A stretch of 64,000 nt of DNA from Patiria miniata (taxonomy: Eukaryota; Echinodermata; Asteroidea; Valvatida; Asterinidae). A program made the position numbers and the translations under genes. The DNA lies in NCBI RefSeq assembly GCF_015706575.1, contig NW_024037069.1:43097553-43161552 (forward strand), given 5' to 3'. The notes under the pieces were generated by a model, which was not told where the DNA came from, did not search any database, and saw only the letters and a program-made list of their open reading frames with translations. Numbering within the stretch: the first letter of the stretch is position 1; every line of letters starts with the position of its first letter. Below, in pieces: positions 35,701 through 50,700 of the stretch.

Positions 35701-38700
35701 TTAAAAGTGTTGATCCTTTCTGAACATTAGCCCCAACAGTCCTGAATCCTCCAAATTCAATACAATTTTGCACACCCCCTAGGGAGTTAGGGTTAGGGTC
35801 ATTAATATGAGAAACATGCTGGGTAGATGTGATCGTCTGTCGGCAACCAACAGGCATGATATCACATACATGTACATATTTCAAATCAGGACTGAAAACT
35901 GCCCAGATTTTTCCGTTAAACCACGGCTGTTCTTGAAGCACACAACTGCCCCTTTCACCGCCAGACAATGGTTTTTCTCTCTCTCTCATTGCTATCCTGG
36001 GTCCTGATCCTCAGCCTTGGCCTTAAATTGGCACTAAGTGCCACTCAGTGCAATATGTAACGCCCAAGCACCCCGCACTTAAGTTTCACAGCCACCAACA
36101 CCCTCATAAAAAAATGTTACCCCTTTGGGAGTCCAAGGCTTAGCTCAACTTCGAACTTGGCTGGTGTGTGTGGTGTGTGTGTAAAGATTTGGTGCCTAGG
36201 GCAAGTGCATCTAGAGTGCAGATTTACATGTACTGTACAAGGTTTTATAGAGAGATTGGATGTATGCAATTGTTGTGTCTATATGAACGTTTGATTGATC
36301 ATTGTTTTTCAGCCTTGTCCCAGACTGACTGTGAGAGATAAGCTGGTACCTTCTGGACAAGGGCATGCATGTTTCTGATGGTACGTACATGTACATGTGT
36401 ATGACCAAGAAAATACCATTGAACTTCATAACCCAATCCAACTCCACTATCACTCATGACTGCCCCTTCAATGGCAAAAGCCACTGGCGGTAAAATGGCC
36501 AGCACAATGCTTTCACCATCAGGACCTGGTCTACATTGTAATGTACATGTATAAAGCCACATGAGACTATTGGCACTGTGCGTTAACAAAAGAGGGCGCT
36601 TTTTTTAAAACCACTTTTGAGAGCCTCTTTGACGGAACACACCGCGTGTGCACACTGGTTCGCATAGCACGAAATACGCATGTCTAACTTTGTTGTAATT
36701 GTGCACAAATTTAAAGCCATAGCATCTTAGCGGGAGTGTCAGGCATTGTCACATGTCAGCGATGCATTCGAATGTCTAACTATTATAAGATGGAATTTTG
36801 CGTTGGGGTGATATAAATAAAATTATTGGTTTTGCCCTTCCATCTTATAATAATTTATGCGGTACCCCCTGCTATGCATACATCTGATTCGAACCAGCCA
36901 ACCAATCCCGTTAGCTCGGTGGTCGAGTGGTAAGACATATGCACTAGAAAGCAGGAGGTCGTGGGTTCGAGTCCCACCCGAGTGATTTTTTCCAACTTTC
37001 ACTCGGGAGGTAACACACTGAGTATACAGTGTTTAAACGTCGGTGAAGGGCAAAACCAATAATTTGGTCTCTAACTATGGGCTCCGCCAACTCTCCCTTT
37101 CTTGCCGGTTAGGCGGTACTCGTGCACGGAGCCCATTGAACATTGAATACATCAGTAAAGTTGGTCATAAAGATCTTTGCATTTATGATTAGTACCGGTA
37201 CATGTATGTGTACATGTAGCTATTCTTTAAGTGAATAATGAAACAACTACATGTACATGTACGTGTACATACATGTACATGTACATACATGTACATGTAC
37301 ATAATGTATCTAAATACATGTACATGTATTTCTGCTCTTTGTTTCTTGTGGCTGTTTTCTGCAGCTTAGCGAATGATAACCAAACATAAAGAGTAAATTT
37401 ATAAGGATCAAACCTCAGGAATAAACCCTTTTAAAGAAAAATAGTATCGGGATGGAGTACACAGCTGCAGTGTTGATTGGATACCACACTCCCCATGAAT
37501 GCTTCAGGCACATGCATCTAAATCTCACCATGTTATTGACCTTGCCCTTAGTTAGGACCATCAGCATCAACCTTGCCCTTCCATGATCAATAATTGAACG
37601 ATAAAGACTGGGTCATGATGCGACTGTTATCAAATTAGCTGCTAATCACGTACCATTCTTCTCAAAATGTGTATTTCTGGGAGATGGACAAGGAGGGCAA
37701 AATTCTGTTAAAAGCTAGAGACTGATATTGAGTCATCAGAGGTTGTTAAAAATAGACAAACAATTATCAGAAATAAACTTCAACAAACTGGTCAACTGAT
37801 TTTTAGCTGGCTTCTGCTTTGTTGCATCAATTTGCATAACATTAACAACATTTTCAGCACAGCAGCTCCATCAAGTTGGTGCCAGATTGCGGTAAGCTCC
37901 TTTAATGTCAAATCGATCCGAGTGTTGGTTTAAACTTACTTGCTCCGGGAGGAAGAAGAGCTGCCAGACTGCACTCTCGCCATCATGGACACCGATGAAC
38001 TCCACGCCTGGGGCTCCGTATCTGTGTCAAGGCTCCGGTTAAGGAATAAAACCACTTTGGCTGTCCTAGAAGGAAGCTAACAGTTACAATATCAAGATGC
38101 ATCGCTGATCAGAGAATCAGAGAACCACAGAGATTGCAAGTGTATTTTAGTTGTGCTTGAATCTGAAATAAGTTGTCATCAAATAGACATGGTGTCAACT
38201 GTTAATGAGCACAAAAATAAAATATATATACAGGAAGTGTCAGGGGTGTGAGTGACCACTGATAAAAATAGCTGAAAACAGCTGAAAAAAGGTGTAAACA
38301 TGCTGAACTTTGGAAATCTCCTATACTTTTGTACACAGCAAGTGAGGGAAAAGAGCTGAAATCCAAAACAAAAAAAAGCTGAAATCAGTTTTAAAGCTGA
38401 GATTTCACACCCCTGAAGTGTGTATTAACCCTAACCTTAACAACTCCATCACAATCCATCCCCCAAATTTGGGGGATTTTGGCAGAAAGCCATGTGAACC
38501 GTCCATCAAACTCCACCAGCACCAGTGGTGGATTTCAATGGATTTGGTCCTGAAGCATTATGGGAAGCAGAGTGAGTGATGGATTTTGATGGACATGGTC
38601 TTCGGCTTAGTAAAGGAGGGAGTTGGGGTTAAGCCTTTACCCTAAGGCATATTTGCGAGGAACCATCTCGAATCCTTCAAATGTTTTTGAAAACTAAGGA

Positions 38701-41700
38701 CCGGGACATGGAGCGATTGAGGTCTACAAGCCCATAATCAAATGAAATTGTTTTATATGGACAGCTGAAACAAAATCCTTTGGTTTTAATTAACAAGACT
38801 GTAGATCTAGAAGCATATTTCATACTCGTGTCAGGGCTCAAACTCTAATAAAGCAACAGTTTCATTTAAAAACAAACCTTTTCTTTTTAATATTCAACCT
38901 TGTATACGAGTGCACAAAGGTGGCATTTGAATTCACAACTGAACGCTTGATAATTTGTTAATTCTTTTCCTCAAAGACTACACTGTCCAACGACACGCCC
39001 TATCCTAATTCGGCAGAATACAGTATAATCCAATATAAATGATATCGCAAGGCTACGTGTGGTCAGCACAAAGCCAGACAGTTGGATAAAAACACATCAG
39101 TATTCACAGCCAATGTCTAAAGGATCAATACCGTAGCAAAACAAACGACAAGATGTGCAGAAAGCTCCTACGAATAATTCAGTGGCGCGTAGAGGGAGGT
39201 TCAGCATATTAGTTGCGTGCGGGCAAACAATACATAATTTTAATCTACGAAGATTTGAGACAAGTCTAGACTTGCTCTGGTGTAGCTGTTTTCTAAAGAT
39301 GCTACGATCCGGACAGTGGAAACGAATGAATTTATCCTGGGGCATGTCTATTTAGAAGTACCTGACATATGTTTGTAAATAATATTTCCAAACCAAAAGG
39401 ATGAACAATATAAATATTAAGTAAACTATGATAATATCAATGTTTCAGTTTTGTACTTTAGAAGAAAAAAAGTTCTTATGACATTTTTGATAAGAACTCA
39501 TGCACCGGTAGATGCTTGTTTGTTGTTTGTTTCTTTGTTTTCCAGAATGAAAAAAAAAGGTACTTCCCTTGTCTACTATTTTTTTTTTTTTTTTTTTAAT
39601 TTTTAACGAAGGTGAGTCAGGGTGGTGCTACGGTAGGTCCTTAGGATATTTGCATTCAAAAAGTAACATACAGAATTATTATCAAAAGGCTTACTTGGAT
39701 TAAAGATCGTACTGGTACTGAACATCCCGTGGAATTATTCTGTCTGGCTTGCTGTCATTTAAAAGAAATCAAGAAATGTAGGTGATTTTCATGGATCAGT
39801 CAATTGACTGATCACTGAATTGACTGATCACTGAAAATAAAGAGTTCTTTAATTTACGAAATTGTGTTTCGTGATCAAAAGGTCGTGCATGGCTTTTCAC
39901 TGTTTTCTCAAAAGTATTAAGACGGCCCGAAGTTGCGATCTTAACAAGATCATCTTCAGAGGCAAGTGACAGTGGTACAAGAAACTAACGTGAGGTGGAC
40001 CCACAAGCATGTAGGGTTGGGAGAAACACAAAAGAGGGATGAATTAGGGAACAGACCAATGTGGGTGAAGATCACAGGGAATGGAGTAAAAGGACGAACA
40101 AAGGACATACATGTAGAAGTGTAATACCCACTGAGCTAAAACTTCAACAGGTTAGGTTTTGAACATTCTTTTTTGGATTTTCAGCGGTGTTATTATTAGA
40201 AACAAACAAGATGCATGAAGAGCAACTGATCCTATATGTCTTTAATTATAACTGCAGGAATGAAGCCTGTCACATCGTCCACTGACCGCTAATTGGCCGG
40301 CCTGAATGGACATGGACAGCCATGTGGAGAGCTCATTAGCACAGCCCACCAAGCCCACAGGGCTCTTGGCTAACCTAGTGTCTCCATTCTAGTTTCTGTC
40401 TCCATCCACCGCATGCAATAAAACTTCATTACCAAGTCTAATTGACTCCACTGGCAGCAGGGTACAAATCAACTCAATTTGCAGAGCCGAGGTTTGACCT
40501 CTCAAAAGGATGTGAGACCACAATGTGATCTACATAATAATCTCTGAGTACACTGAACAGTTAATATGTATTCCACTGATAAAAAACTCTTTGAGAAAAG
40601 TCCTGCCAGGATTTGAAACATGAGGCCCTTAAAAAAAAATAGTATTTTTGTTTTTATTTCGAATTTTTTTTCTTAGGTGAACACATTACCAATAATATTT
40701 CAAACAAGACAATAAACTGCAGCCTGTACTTTTTTTTACCAGAATATTATAATGTTATTATTTTAACAAAGAATGAAATTGTTGGCTTTATTGAGTTCAT
40801 TTTATTTCAGCCATTCTGTCGGTTATTTTCTCCCCTTATTTTCTTCTTTCTACAGAATCAAACAATTAAGATTTTTTTAGTTCACTTGTCAGATAAAAAT
40901 TTTCAAGAAATACCTTCTTCTGATAAATTTTGCTGGGTTCAGTATTTTGGGAGCCGTTTTTTCCCTCACTTTTCTCAACTCGATCAACACAACACTTGAA
41001 AAAAAAAATATGCACAGGTTTGCTAGACAGGCTGTTTACGCCATGAATGGTAAAAAAACACCTCACGCAAAAAACAAAATCCTGCCGTTTCTGGCACAAT
41101 CACAGACAGAGAGATGCCAAGAATATCACACGACTGAAGGGTAGACATCAACAGACGAGTACGGGGCCTGAGGGCTCCAGACTACATGTCAGTACCTGCA
41201 TATTAAATGCCCCAGGAAGGAGGCCGGGTTAAGACCCTGGACTCGAGGTCTCAGGTGGGGGTGGGGGGGGGGAGGGATGAACAAATATTGCATTCGTGAG
41301 ACTTGTTTTTGTCCCTTTGACATTTTGAGCATTGTGCTTGTGTCAACCTTATGGGAGCAGACGTGTCTCTTAGGATGTTATCGGTTGGGACTATCGCAGT
41401 AAATCTCATCACACTGGGGAAACTATCAATGTGCAGAGATTGAATTCGTTTTGTGATATTGATGTGGGTTTGAGGTAATAGTGTAGATTATGATGGAGAA
41501 GGTTGGTGCAAGACAAGACTACTGGTGTACAGGGAGGGCTATTGTTGCCATGTTGGGATGTGGGATGTGGGATGTACTAAATTTTGGAATGCTCTCATTG
41601 GTTGATTGAATATGCATACATTTGAATATTGAATATCTAGTTACTTGGCACAAATACTACTGCTGAGAAGTGACCAGCCACATTGATCTCATAGTTATTC

Positions 41701-44700
41701 ATTACATGTATTGTAAGAAGTTGTTCAATGTAGAAGGCACGCCCAGCCTATGGCATTATGAAATTGTGTTTGAGAGACTGCAACCCAATTTATAGTGGGT
41801 TGTAGAGGCACAGCGAGGTTGTAAGGTTAGAATTAAATGGGAACGAAAAAAGAGGCAAATTGGAACAAACTTTGAGGTACCGGTAGAGCTACATTGTAAT
41901 TTGTGGATTTTTTGTTGATTTCAGATGCTTTTTGGTTATTTACGGTACTCATATGGACCCTTTTAACTGTCACCGTCTTAAAATAACAAGCAATACCTCC
42001 AAAATGGCTGCCAAATGCAAAGGATCTGTTGTTGGACCGAGCTATCCAAAATTTCAGAATCCTACACAATGTTGCTTTGGTTCAACAACCATCAACGCAT
42101 AGTGTTACTGCGCATTCAAGCACATACTAATCACCCTTACTGGTGACAATGATTAATTTCTACATGCTGATCGCAGCGTGAAGTCTCTGACAATCCGAAA
42201 GCCTTGACAGTCATAATGGATCTCCATACATTAACTTCAAGTGCTGCCTGAGCGAGATCACATCATCCGGTGGATTTCATGTTTTATTCCCCCGAGGGAT
42301 CTGCATCGATTGTCAGGTCTGATGAATGAGGTGTGGTCTTAATGGGAAATCTCAGCAATTTGAGGTCTTCCTATTTTTTTTCCTCTTTTGCTGGGAAAAT
42401 GTGACAATGCTTGCTAAGATTGATGTAAAATCGAATTGTTTGTTCAATCTATTTCCATGGAATTTACTAAAATACCGTCTTGAATACCGGTACTTGCCTC
42501 TTGTGTATAAAAGTGAAAAAGTACTGACAAATTGACTACAAAAGATGACAGAAATTTTAAGAAATCTCCCGTGCAAAATTGGGGAGATAATTAATGCGCG
42601 AAATGGGGCCCGAGATACTGGTAAATAATGATAGAAGAAATATGTTTTTCAAAATATCTCATAAATCTGTACACAAATGTGCTGTTCTTAATCCAGAGGA
42701 GTGCACAGATTGTCCATGAATCAAACACACAATCAGTGCTACATGTAGTTTTTAACATCATGCTGTCCTCCTGACTAGACAGGAACAGCAAGAGCCAGTC
42801 ACTCAAGCCACAGAGGGCCCAAATTGACATTGACAGAGAAGGAATTTGAGCCCAAGTGAAGCAGACTAGCCTAGAGGATGGACGTCCCACTGGGCCTATT
42901 ACACGCCTTGTCAACGCCCTTCAGCTGAAAGAAAATAGTTCAGTGGATACTGTAACTGTTACAACTCTTACACTCTGTCACTTTTCAGGCAAAATGTATG
43001 CAATTAGTGCCACCGATTATCTGCTTCACCAGAAAAACGTAACGAACATGTACAAGTACATGTACCGGTACCTTTTGAAAAGGAATTCTGCTTTTTTGGA
43101 AAACCTTATTAAGTGTTCAAGAAAGAATTAAAGAGCGTGAAACAAATATTGCAAAAAACATGTATTTAATTTCTTCAAACATTTTAAAACATCAGGCATA
43201 ATGCACAGTTTTGGGTAACTTTACATGTATTTGTTTAAAATTCTGTCGCGAATTAGGGTATTTGAACCCTTTTTTCCCCCCGAGTTTCCGGTGCATATCC
43301 ACTACACGACATACATGATGAAGCAGGGAATGAGTATTTCATGAACAATTTTATTACAGAACAGACATGGAAAAAAAGACATTTGAGCAACAAGAAAGCA
43401 GTGGCCCAACACATCGTGCTGATCTTATTTTTCCCTTATAACTTAAAGGGGTATTTGTGCACGTGTGGGGCACGTGTGGTCTAGCGGTGGAGCACAGGAT
43501 TCGTGACCAAGAGGTTGTGGGTTCGAGCCCCACCGTGGCCATGCGTGTTGTGCCCTTGAGTAAGGCGCTTTACCTCAATTACTCCTCTCAACCCAGGTGT
43601 TAAATGGGTACCGGCATTGTTTAATGCTGGGAAGGTAACAGACTCGCTGTGGAGGAGGTGTGGCGATCCCCCCACAGCAGCATATGAGTCTGGCCCAATT
43701 GCTAACGAAAGAGAGATGGGCACTCCGTTCCTGTGAATACAGGTTCGTCCCCTTTACCTTTTTTATTTGTGCCAGCTTAATATTGTCACAATTTGAGGTG
43801 GAATGCATCAGAAAAAGACGGTTACATGAAGTTTCTGACTGAATTACAGTATTTAATTACACTGTAATGCGACAGTCAAGTCACCCTGACCATGCCAACT
43901 TACATTATTTCTATGTCTCTGTATTAAGGTGTCAATCTATTTGTGTATAATTTATTGTAAATAAACATCCCAGAGGAATTTGACAGCAAATCGCTCATGA
44001 ATGACAAGCAAATTCCATTTGTCACAAGTAAATCCCACAGGAATGCAGGCAAACCTAATGGCAGGAAAATGCATTGGATCTCATGGATACCCTAATTGTC
44101 TTTGTCAGGAATCTCGCATTGGAAATGAACCAGTAATTTGTGATTATTATGCACTTACGTATCTTAATGCCAAGATATGAAAATGAAATCCATGTTTTAC
44201 TTATCCCTGGGTTCAAAGACAAAATGTGGGCATAATGGATGCCAAAAAAGTCAACAACTTCGGTAAGTTGATGGTTCCACAAAATTCCCGTCATCTCAAG
44301 AAAAAAATCTTAATGGGAAGAAATTCTTCAAAGTCTGAACCTTAGATGAAACATCGCCGACAGCAATAACATGTAAAGAGCCTCATCTAACAAAAAATGA
44401 GCATTTTTATGATAAAAAAACTACATAAATCACTGAAAAAGAAGCAGTGTGTAGATATTGTTTACATTGCACTGACAAATGGTTTGCCCTAAGGCAGTGC
44501 TAATGATCGCACTGCAAAGTGCATACAAAAGGAAATCAAGTAATTGACGACATCAAGTGCAGTTTCCATCAATAAATACAAAGTCGGCTCTGGTTACGGA
44601 ATCCTCAGAAGGGGTGATATCATGGTTTAGAACACCGGCCTAATTGGGGATGCGGGAGATTGCTCCTTAGGTGGGCAAAGGTTAAAGAAGATGGTGTGGC

Positions 44701-47700
44701 ATCCCTGCAGATAAATTGTCCCTGGCAATTTCGTCAGCAGATGCTGAGAAGCGAGAGCCGTCTGTGGATGGAATTCATTCCCCACTGGGGTACAAGGAAA
44801 TCTTCCAGATTCTTTTCTGCATCTCTTAGAGCTTTTCTAAAGAATGACAGGTATTTAATGTGGGGTTTTTAATTTATATTTAACTGACAGAGCTCCCAGA
44901 ATGAGCCTGCCCTGAATTCCCTAAGGTGATGAAGCAGAACAATCTAGATGAGGAATTCTTTTTCTTCCACAAATGGCGTTTTGCTCTATCATCAAGTGTA
45001 ATGGTACAAGCAGGGTAGGCACTTACAGGAGAATTTTGAAATTCTGATGGGAGGGTTTGTAAATCTTATATACTGTACCGTGTACCATACAAAAACCAAA
45101 GAAGACTGAAATCCCAAACCGATTGACCTGTCTGTTTATGTGGACACACCCTACAGTAAAATTGTGTCTCAATTCGCAGGGGGCTCACATATTTGACAGC
45201 GTGATGTCTTCATATTTCACCTCAAGCTAGGACAAACAGTTTGCCCTCTGACTGACCTCCTTGAAATCAAGCCAAGTCCATTAGCTGCAAAATAGAAGAC
45301 TCCGACACCGTGCTGTTTACTGGTCAAACACTCTGAGTGTTTGAGAATAATTTGAAGACGATGATCATCAAAAAGGCTACTTTACAGGGCAAATATGGTT
45401 TGATTGCGGAAATGGTAGAATTGTATTCATTCTTGCTTGATAGAAAATAAATCTCTGGAATCTTCAAAAAGTTGTCGAATTTTAAATCTGACCAAACTGA
45501 ATGAGATAGATTTCACTGTAACCTAAGTTTCAGGAAAATGTGATTGGAGTGGCAACAAAATTGGTTCATTCTTCTGAGATGAAAAACAAAACAAAAAAAC
45601 CAACACTGTACCCGGTATATATTGGCGACATACCCAACATGTTCTATGAGTTACTGTACCACAAAATCCAATCATTGTAAGTGCACACTCACATGACACC
45701 ACCCCATCAGTGTACATGGATTTAAAACAAAGAACCAGTAAATGATGAAATAGCCACGTCAAAGTGATACTTCTCCCCCCCCCCCCCTCCCCCTCCAATA
45801 AATTGGATGTCTCACCACGTCTGGAAATCTTTCTCAGGCTAAAATGAGGCCAAGGAAGTTACTCCAGTGCAACATCTTCGGTGCTCAAGCACGCGACCAA
45901 CCATGCGTGCCAGCCATAGGAAGGCAGAGAAAAAGAAAGGAAAAAATTAATATAAGCAAATTTTGCTGGAGGAAAAAAGTTGTCATCATAAATCATCTTT
46001 CTGTCCGGGTAAAATACACAGCCCACTGGCAGACGGCCGAGGGTTTCGATCATTCTGGACATTCTTGGGTAAGGATGAATTGCTTAGGGAGTTGGGGGAG
46101 AAGTCACGAAGGGTCATGTCTGTCCAAACCAGAACAGTCCAATTATGCGGGGTCATCTGCACTGCAAACGAGACGTCTATCTATCAAATCCGGGCACGGA
46201 AACCAGCGATGCTTTCCTCTTTTTCAGTCGGTAAAAGTGGCTCAAAGTCAAAGCACTATATGCATCAACAACTGTATGCTGTAGTACGGTAGCTTTGGAG
46301 AAAAAAAAATTGTGAGGGAGAATTGGTTTTATTTGTATAATGCCCAAAACAAATTTCATCAATCTTGCTTTTACCAATCTACGGTTAAGTACAAAGAAAA
46401 CAAAAAGCTAAAAAAAAAACCAAAACAGGAAGCTATATAATGTAAATCTGTCTGCCGATTTGGTGATTCTAAGCAGCATACATGTACATGTACACTATGC
46501 AGAGAAATCCAATTTCCTGTCAGATTTCCTGAATTACCTTAAAAAGGCGCCATTTTTGATCACTTTAAATATTCATTACGAGGAATGTACAAATTAGCAT
46601 AAGATAGAATTACGTATCTGATGTGGCTCAAACACAATTAATCATTTTTTGTGTGTGTCATGATAATTACAATCAAGTTTTGTTCAGATGTCAGCATCCA
46701 GCTAAAAATGAAATATGAAACTGGAGGAAAAAAATTAGTCAAGACTTACACATACTTAAGATTTTTCTATTTCATTTATTTTTTTCACAACATGTAACCC
46801 CAAAAGGTAGGGTCATTCACAAGAGCAATAGTTTTATTTTTGTTATTTTTTTTGGGGGGGGGGAGGAACTGGCTGGATCACTTTTTTTTCAAATAATTTT
46901 TTTTTTTTTAAACGATCGACACATTTGTGAAGTACATGTACAGTACCGGTACCATGGTTTACCTTCAATTTGAATTCAATTTGAAGTTGAATTTCAAGGG
47001 TGTAAAATTTTTGCTGGAAATGCTGTGGAGGAAAAATACTTTTACCTAGATTGCATTTCTTTCTAGATGCTTCCTCGTTATTCCTAAAGAAGTAATTAAA
47101 ACGTCTCTCCTGTGCTAGACAACGACTACATGTAACTTGATTTGGGTTGGTCTCTAATAAGCCATCTCTAATGACAGCAACACCGGTCTGATGAGACATA
47201 ATTACATTCATCACTTTACAGTCCGCGCTGGGAACCCATGATTATAATGTTACACGCTTCATTACTTTGTCTTCTACTTGTTCTCATGACATGAATGATT
47301 TTCTAACAAATCCTCCGTTGCACAAAGTGAGTGTGTGCCATATGGACTTTGCGTCCCGGCCACGGTCCGATTGCGGCCTGAATATTCCCCACTTGACCGT
47401 ATCGCTGGGCTAGAGTATTTCTGGATCCACCCAGTCATTGATGAATCATGATTCTCAAATGCATAATGAGGTTGTTGAAAAATATTTTGAGTACGAGTGT
47501 TTTCTCTTATTTTATAGGAGGGAGGTTGGGGTGTGATAATGATGCAAAGAAATTATTAAACGGTAGGGATGTCTCACGGTTCAAATCAGGGGCGGGAAGG
47601 ATGGGGCGGATGTATCAAGAAGTTGTGTGGGGCGGGGCATATGTTCGGGTGTATGAGGTTAATGGTGACAGAAGGTGTAACAAATCTCAGTCTTAATTTC

Positions 47701-50700
47701 TTGAGAGGTTTATGAATGATTGTACGAATACAAAATCTACAAAATAATCCACAGATGGTTTGAGGGTCGATAAGGGCCCCAGGGCATAGGGTCTATGGCA
47801 TATGTTCGCATTTAACTTAAGGTATCCCTTAAAATACCCATTACTTTTGTTTTATAGTTTATAGGTAAAACATCCTTAATACAGGAAAACTTCAGGGATT
47901 CTAGAATTAAAAAGGCATTCTTTTAAAAAATCCTGAATCAGAAAAAATCCTGACAAATCTTGGCTTTGACTAGGATATGGGGTATAGATATGAAGACGAA
48001 ACTGCTGAGCAAAACAGGGTTTGGGAAATGGCTGAAAAGTGCCTCTGGTAGAGGACTGGGACTATTTACTCAATATTCCAATGAACCTGCACTGTGCAAA
48101 GTATGGAATAAGTTACTGGTACATAATTTAACAAAAACAGACTCATCTACTAACAGTTTAAGAAAGATTCTAGCATGCAGAGGTTCAAAGATGAAAGCAA
48201 AACTGCAAATAAAAATGAGGTTTCGGACATGACTCAAACATTACTGCACGTAGAGGACTAAGTATTCAATGAAGTCATGTTTCAAGGAAATCATCAACAC
48301 AGTGCTAACCCTCATTTGTGCATCACTCAGCAGTAGTCATCTTGAGGCATTGATGAGGATGAAGGCTGGGGGTGAATTCTCACACCTACGCGTAGCTCAG
48401 TAATTCATGCAAGTAAAACAAATAGTGCATGGGTGAGTGACATGAACTACGTGGTGGGAGTGGATCAGGCAGTCCTTAAAGCTCAAATTAAAAGTAGTAG
48501 CGTTGCTTTAGGCAACAGAATTGCAAAAAAAATGACAAATAAAAGAACTGAACTATGTCCTTTCAGCTAGATCCAAAATTCCACGTGGGTACTTTCTGAC
48601 TCTGAAACTTTATCTTTAAAATTTCCTCTGCCTATTTTTCATATATCTAAAATCTAAATATCATTTTGATGACTTATTACCGGCATCAAGACATTTTATC
48701 AGGGAAAATATTGTTTCTATTGTTTAAGGGTCAGTTCCTCAAAGCTTCCGTCAATGACAATGCTTGGAAACAAGGTTGAAATGTATGTATTTGCGATTAA
48801 CCCTATTAGGATTATGATAACAGAAGATATCATTGGACTCTATTCATGGTTAAGTAGATATCAAAATGTTAATTTCGTTTTAACCAAGTTGTAAATTGTA
48901 AGACAAAGAAAGTTGTCGGCTTTCAAAAGAATATTTCAAGAGGATAACAATCATTTAAGTTATCAACTTACATTTGGAATGTATTGTTTAACCTCAAACC
49001 ACCCCCCCCCCCCTAAAAAAAAACTGGCAAGAATCCTACATATGTACATCTTTATAATTTGTACTGAGCAGTGCATAAGGTATGCATGCCAACTATTTGA
49101 GGTATGGGGAGAGACTTTAATAAACCACACCATTATGCATTAACAATGAGAAACTGGTATTCCTCGGGCTACCCAACTTGCAGACCAACAGCCTAGCATT
49201 CCATTCCAGACCCATTCAAAGTAATTCTTAAACAAGTCCATTGGACAAAACAAATGGCTCGAGGAGTCGAGTCCAAGTAAAAATCTAAGCTGCTGAATGC
49301 ATGTTGTCCATGTACCAATATTTTCCAGTCAGTTTAGCGCAGGTTCAAGTTATCGCTGGCTGACTTCCCAGAATTTGATGCAAGCGTCACTTTGTGACTC
49401 ATCACCTGTGATTCACCTGTGTACAGTCATGCCTTGAATATTCCTGGCCGTGGCTTATCACTGCCGTAATGAGTTTAATCAATACTGCCGTTTATTCCTG
49501 GGCTGACTTTTTGTTTTTATAGCGGTAACCCAAACACTAAAAGTCACAATATTAATGAGTATGCTAATTAGTGTCACAAAAGGTGAGCTGCATGTTTATT
49601 TCATGTATAGATTGTTACAAACTTGCAACTTAAATAAAAATAATGGTATTAATCGGTAATGGATAGAAAATTATAATTATAAAAAAAAAATCATGAATTT
49701 GCACCCCCCCCCCCCCCCCCCCCCCGTCCTTTTTCTGTCAGTTTCTGGTAAAAATGTTTAATAACGAATTTGTAAAAGAGCATCATAAGGACAGGTTTTC
49801 CTTTATTTTTTTTCTGATAAATTGATTCTGTAAATTAGTAGTTTTGGGAGCAAACCCTTCAAATTAATTAAATATCTACAGATAGTGAGGCAAAAATGGA
49901 ACCATTTATCAAAATGGAAATGATAATGTACCACTCCAGATACTGGAACAATAGAAATGGCATGTGCGTACAGTATGCAATTGCATACCGGTACATGTAC
50001 ATGTACATGTACGGTAGGTCTACATTCTGATTTGGAATGAAAAGAATATTTTGTAATTGTGCTGTTGAATACACATGTACCGTACATGTATGCACATGTT
50101 GTAAATACATCATGTACATGTTACATGTGTACGTATACATGTATGTACCACATGGTTATGCACATTATATGTACATTTACATATACATACGTACATGTAT
50201 GCACTTGTTCATGTGTTCTTCATGGTGAAATGTACACGTGCACTGTATGGTGCAATGTCTGACAATTGTATACTGTGCATGTGTACATTTGTACACATGT
50301 ACATGTACACATACATGTACACGTATTCCCAGGGGCTTGCTATAAGGTCAAGCCACACCTTGTTTGAGAAGGCAAATGAATTTCCACATCAATGGCCACT
50401 GCAACAGCCCTGCTAACAAAGGCAGACGGCTCGTATGCAATTGTAGGCATTGTTCATCACACAGAATTTATGAGCTAGAAATCAAGCAAACGGCTATGTA
50501 GAGAATTAGGGGTACATTGTAGACCAGGTACCTATTCTAACAGGTTCACGTTTTTATCCTGGCATCTGGGCCTTACAAAAGTTACATGTATTTCAAGGAG
50601 ATGCTAAAAATTGCAAAGCAAATTTATACATTCTAAGCATAAATAAACAGAGAGCCAGTCACTTGTATAAAGCATGACATTTTAGCTGGTAACCAGTTTT

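Larger units (their letters stand above)
35286..37939 (-). other. LLGL: LLGL intron with tRNA-like composite repeat and TACATG tract
   Basis: 2.65 kb intron. It holds a fragment of the CAAAATCCTCCA repeat (35600-35805), a composite repeat with nested inverted repeats and Pol III boxes (36781-37137) and a TACATG/CCGGTA microsatellite (37195-37331), each listed separately. Nothing coding is visible. Confidence 0.8.

Noticed and set aside
35489-35989. 166-codon minus-strand open frame in an LLGL intron
   Set aside because: Covers a dispersed repeat fragment, shows no recognisable domain and skipping it keeps the LLGL phase intact.
36905-36990. Possible functional tRNA gene
   Set aside because: Perfect T arm, yet the 5' acceptor strand does not pair with the 3' side, the anticodon stem is poor, and it is embedded in a repeat.
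39789-39835. Palindrome ATCAGTCAATTGACTGAT with a repeated half
   Set aside because: Short, AT-rich and local; likely a small slippage or template-switch event with no further support for a regulatory role.
43464-43540. Possible functional tRNA gene
   Set aside because: A and B boxes are good, but the acceptor and anticodon stems do not fold convincingly and the sequence continues directly into a SINE body.
45844-46284. 146-codon plus-strand open frame in the 25.7 kb intron
   Set aside because: No family resemblance and no linked exons; likely chance.
49868-50262. Overlapping Tyr/Met/Cys/His-rich open frames on both strands
   Set aside because: Products of the TACATG-rich tract; open in several frames because of its composition.
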